Assembly: GCF_002042975.1 (NCBI RefSeq)
Contig: NW_018148831.1
Location: 619,097 to 683,096, forward strand
From: Orbicella faveolata
Lineage: Eukaryota; Cnidaria; Anthozoa; Scleractinia; Merulinidae
DNA: 64,000 nucleotides
Direction: 5' to 3'
A program made the translations under genes and the position numbers. Under the pieces are notes generated by a model, which did not search any database, was not told the DNA's origin, and saw nothing but the letters and a program-made list of their open reading frames with translations. Below, in pieces: positions 61,601 to 64,000 of the stretch (position 1 is the stretch's first letter; the number at the start of each line of letters is the position of its first letter).

Positions 61601-61813
61601 TTTCACAGGCTCAGGCGTTCCAGAGGGAGAAGCTACAGTCTAATTACATCCATGACAAAAGAAAAACAAACAGAATGCGTTTTAACTTCTAAATGAGCTA
61701 TTCTAACACGTTCTTGTGAGACAAGTGCTATCTACAATCGACCAGAGCGCTTGTTTCTACAACTTACTAATTCTCTCGCGAGTTCCAACGTTCCTTCCTT
61801 CTTCGACAGACAT
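55699..61813 (-). CDS. Orphan nuclear receptor, NR2/NR6 (TR2/TR4/GCNF-like), 4 exons
   Basis: Nuclear transcription factor of 559 residues. Exons 61768-61813, 57571-58341, 56720-57334 and 55699-55946 agree in phase; the start ATG gives [15 protein letters not shown]. The N-terminal region (17-200) is Ser/Pro/Thr/Gln-rich, with [17 protein letters not shown]. The two-zinc-finger DNA-binding domain runs from 203 to 268: P-box [11 protein letters not shown], second finger [32 protein letters not shown] follows, a C-terminal extension like that of GCNF/HR4. The ligand-binding domain (about 320-555) has the helix 3-5 signature ([23 protein letters not shown]), LLNPDVKGL and a C-terminal SLSELLHS that fits an activation helix. 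The D-box spacing is six residues (CRNLTQDC) instead of five. Exact subfamily needs a tree. Intron 1 is 3.4 kb. Confidence 0.93.
59262..59348. repeat. 18-bp inverted repeat in receptor intron 1
   Basis: ttgcatagcaggaacaat (59262-59279) pairs with attgttcctgccatgcaa (59331-59348), with one mismatch. The loop of 51 bases is too long and unpaired for a typical miRNA precursor. Confidence 0.6.
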
Positions 61814-62529
61814 TCTTCCTCAATGGCCGCCAATTTACGCGGATAAAATCGGCCTTCTAGTCTCTGAATCTTCCATGAACTGCATGACAAGCGTAGAACA
61901 CGTCAGCAAAACACAAAATGGCGAAAAAGGTGACACATAAATCTTGGTAATTCAGACCAGACGAGCAAACAGTGCCTTATCACTGCACCATCGGTCCTTG
62001 ACGGGAAAATATCACGAGAACATCCGGGACCTTAAATTGCGCATACTCAATTAGCGGCTTGTGGAGATTCTGCTCCGGCACAAATCGATTATTTTTATGT
62101 TTTGAACCGAACTGAATGACTAAAAATAATGAAAGTTTTCGTAGGAGATTAATCAGGATTAAATCCTGGATTTTTCGGAGTCTCTACACGGCCACGAGTA
62201 AAGTTTTGATATATATTTTGTACTCCGTCTGATAAAATAATGGTTTGTTATTTCAATGATCTTTTTTTCCCGGCTTTTTTTTTTTTGTTCTTGCTGTTGC
62301 ACATTGCTTCGTGAATGAAAAAAAAGGAACTGGCACGTAGAAACATGATTGCCTTTGTAATGAATGGAAGGTTCTCGCTGATTAAAATGACCTAGACTGA
62401 GCTTAGACAGCTTAGTGTGAAGCCTGAAGAAGGGGAGAGGGGCTGGGGGGTTCTCTGTAAATTTTTGGGTGGCGGTGTGCCGCTGCAACACTGAAACTCT
62501 TGCCCTATAATAGAGCATGATCAGCTTGA

Positions 62530-62890
62530 TTTTGCAACCCTTTTCTAGACTGGGCACCAAAACCCCCTACCCTATCCCAAACTAGCTCTTTTCCATGCAG
62601 AAACCTTATCACCATCATTTTTCAACATGCGTTAACTAAAAGCAATATCTTACAAAGTCACTGCCGAGTTTCAATTTCTATTATGTTCTAGACTAAATTA
62701 TTCATACACTGGCCCCTTTCCAGGTAAATTACACCCTAATCTAGACCAAAACTGTCTGATTTCTATACCCTATCCCAGACTAAACTGTCTGAGACCATAC
62801 CCTTCACAGCGGCACATACCCATGCATATAGCTCATATATGGGCTAGAGATTATGATCATGTTCCCTTGATGTGGGAGTACCCCCCGGGA
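62530..62890. repeat. Dispersed repeat with internal accctatccc copies
   Basis: taccctatcccaaactagct and taccctatcccagactaaac recur within 200 bases, followed by ataccc blocks and ending gtgggagtacccccc. This resembles the C-rich end of the ggtacct-type repeat. Boundaries are uncertain. Confidence 0.4.
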
Positions 62891-63127
62891 GAAGGGGGCA
62901 GCAAATGAAGTTCTTTAACAAAACAACAATATGAAATAAGGGAAATGAAGACTAATGATCACGTTTGTTTATGCAGGAAGGTTCAAAAGTTCAGGTATTA
63001 TCTACATTGTACGAATGCCTGTACTCAGAAAACGCTACTACGGAATCACATGAAGACCCGGTGAATGCCGGTGGGAGTTCTCTTTCTTTTTGCTTAACAG
63101 CACTCACGTGTTTCGCTTAATGTAAAC

Positions 63128-63150
63128 AGAGCGGTCTTTAATTGAGTGTC
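63128..63150. repeat. Diverged MITE end
   Basis: agagcggtctttaattgagt followed by aaaaccaaaact matches the left end and first interior bases of the 150-bp MITE at 39174. No right end was found. Confidence 0.5.
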
Positions 63151-64000
63151 TTAAAACCAAAACTAAAGTTATCACACGGACAATCCAGTGAGCCAATCAA
63201 AACTCGAAGCCAATACGTGTAGCTGGTGCGAAGCGCGGGAAAAACGTGCCGCTCGAGTCACGATAAATCCAATACGTTTTGGTTTTTGTTCTGATTTCGA
63301 TGACAAAGTAGTCCAAAGTATACTAATGCAAAAACAAACCATCGCGAATTAAAAAATTGAAAAAAACTGTTCTAATGACAAACTGGTTAGAGATCTTTTG
63401 TGATCTTATATGAAAAATTTAGCTGCCGGACTGCCCTCGGTTAAGAATATTCCTTGACGTTTTTCTTCTCGTATGCCAGGGAGCAAGACTCCAGAAAGCC
63501 GGAACGTTTTCTCGTTAAACATGCTTGTAACTTAATAACTGAACAACTGACAACTCGAGAGCATGTTTTGCCAAACAGTTTCCATATGACTCAGGCGTGC
63601 ACGGCGAGCAGATGAGCAGTATTTTCTTTACTTTGGTCTTTTGCTGTCTAACAATAAAAGCGCATGTTATTGGCCCTTTCCTTTGTTTAGCGATAAAAAG
63701 AGAGAAAATTGAGAGGTTTTGAAAAGTCTAAGAAGCTATCTTAAGAAATATATGGAAGCTGAAGATAGTTTGATAGACTACATTCAAGTTTTCCCTTTTC
63801 TCTTTTCTGTCATTGTGTTAGCCCGCGGACCCGGATTTGCGAAATTTCGGCCGTCTCTTCAGTCGAGTCGCATACTCTCGGTAGCTTCCGTATCATTAAC
63901 ATCCAGACAACATCCGGAGATTTCCGAAATTTCTGGAAAATGGTGGGTAAGAATTGCCCAAACCGTTGCTTGAAGGGAAAAGATTGGCTTGACATTTGAA

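Larger units (their letters stand above)
61814..64000. other. Upstream flank of the nuclear receptor; repeats only
   Basis: The receptor promoter and 5' UTR should be in the first few hundred bases. Bases 62530-62890 (accctatcccagactaaact, gggagtaccccccgggag) look like a dispersed repeat. 63128-63150 is a diverged end of the MITE at 39174. The open frame at 63719-63973 has no recognisable family, and I do not call it. No gene is seen. Confidence 0.5.

Overview
The window is nuclear DNA from an animal whose genes are split by many short introns. The repeats, above all a tRNA-headed SINE whose spurious peptide I recall from stony-coral gene models, suggest an anthozoan cnidarian, probably a scleractinian coral. 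That assignment is inference. No bacterial-style operon is present. I rebuilt six protein-coding genes by joining exons with GT/AG boundaries and matching reading phases.

Layout, left to right: (1) TADA1, a SAGA co-activator subunit, runs on the minus strand (5029-14771, 10 exons). Its exons 6-9 lie in a 4,066-bp block (5287-9352) that is repeated without visible difference at 1-4066. A single N sits right at the end of the left copy, so this is either an assembly artefact or a very young tandem duplication. (2) Head-to-head with it, 751 bp away, a plus-strand gene (15523-20158, 6 exons) encodes a 280-residue single-pass membrane protein with a Ser/Thr-rich stalk, a possible SEA-like domain and a furin-like site. 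(3) A minus-strand dienelactone hydrolase (21532-23527, 3 exons) has a complete Cys-Asp-His triad. (4) A minus-strand SCaMC-type calcium-regulated mitochondrial ATP-Mg/phosphate carrier (25728-33593, 11 exons) has four EF-hands and three carrier repeats. (5) A plus-strand mitochondrial sarcosine dehydrogenase (37339-51257, 13 exons, 915 residues) is almost the length of the human protein. (6) A minus-strand orphan nuclear receptor (55699-61813, 4 exons, 559 residues) has a complete DNA-binding domain whose D-box is one residue longer than usual.

Introns and spacers are rich in repeats. One SINE family with RNA polymerase III boxes appears at least six times; one copy keeps a perfect 14-bp target duplication. 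There is a tRNA-Thr-like SINE, several fold-back or terminal-inverted-repeat elements (150-790 bp), micro- and minisatellites, and a broken antisense gene-like remnant in SARDH intron 5. One 100-N gap (43158-43257) and four single Ns mark assembly joins. The last 2.2 kb holds only repeats.

The genes do not form one pathway. Two encode mitochondrial proteins (carrier and sarcosine dehydrogenase), divergent from each other over 3.7 kb; two act in transcription (TADA1 and the receptor). Exon coordinates come from reading splice signals by eye, without transcript evidence.
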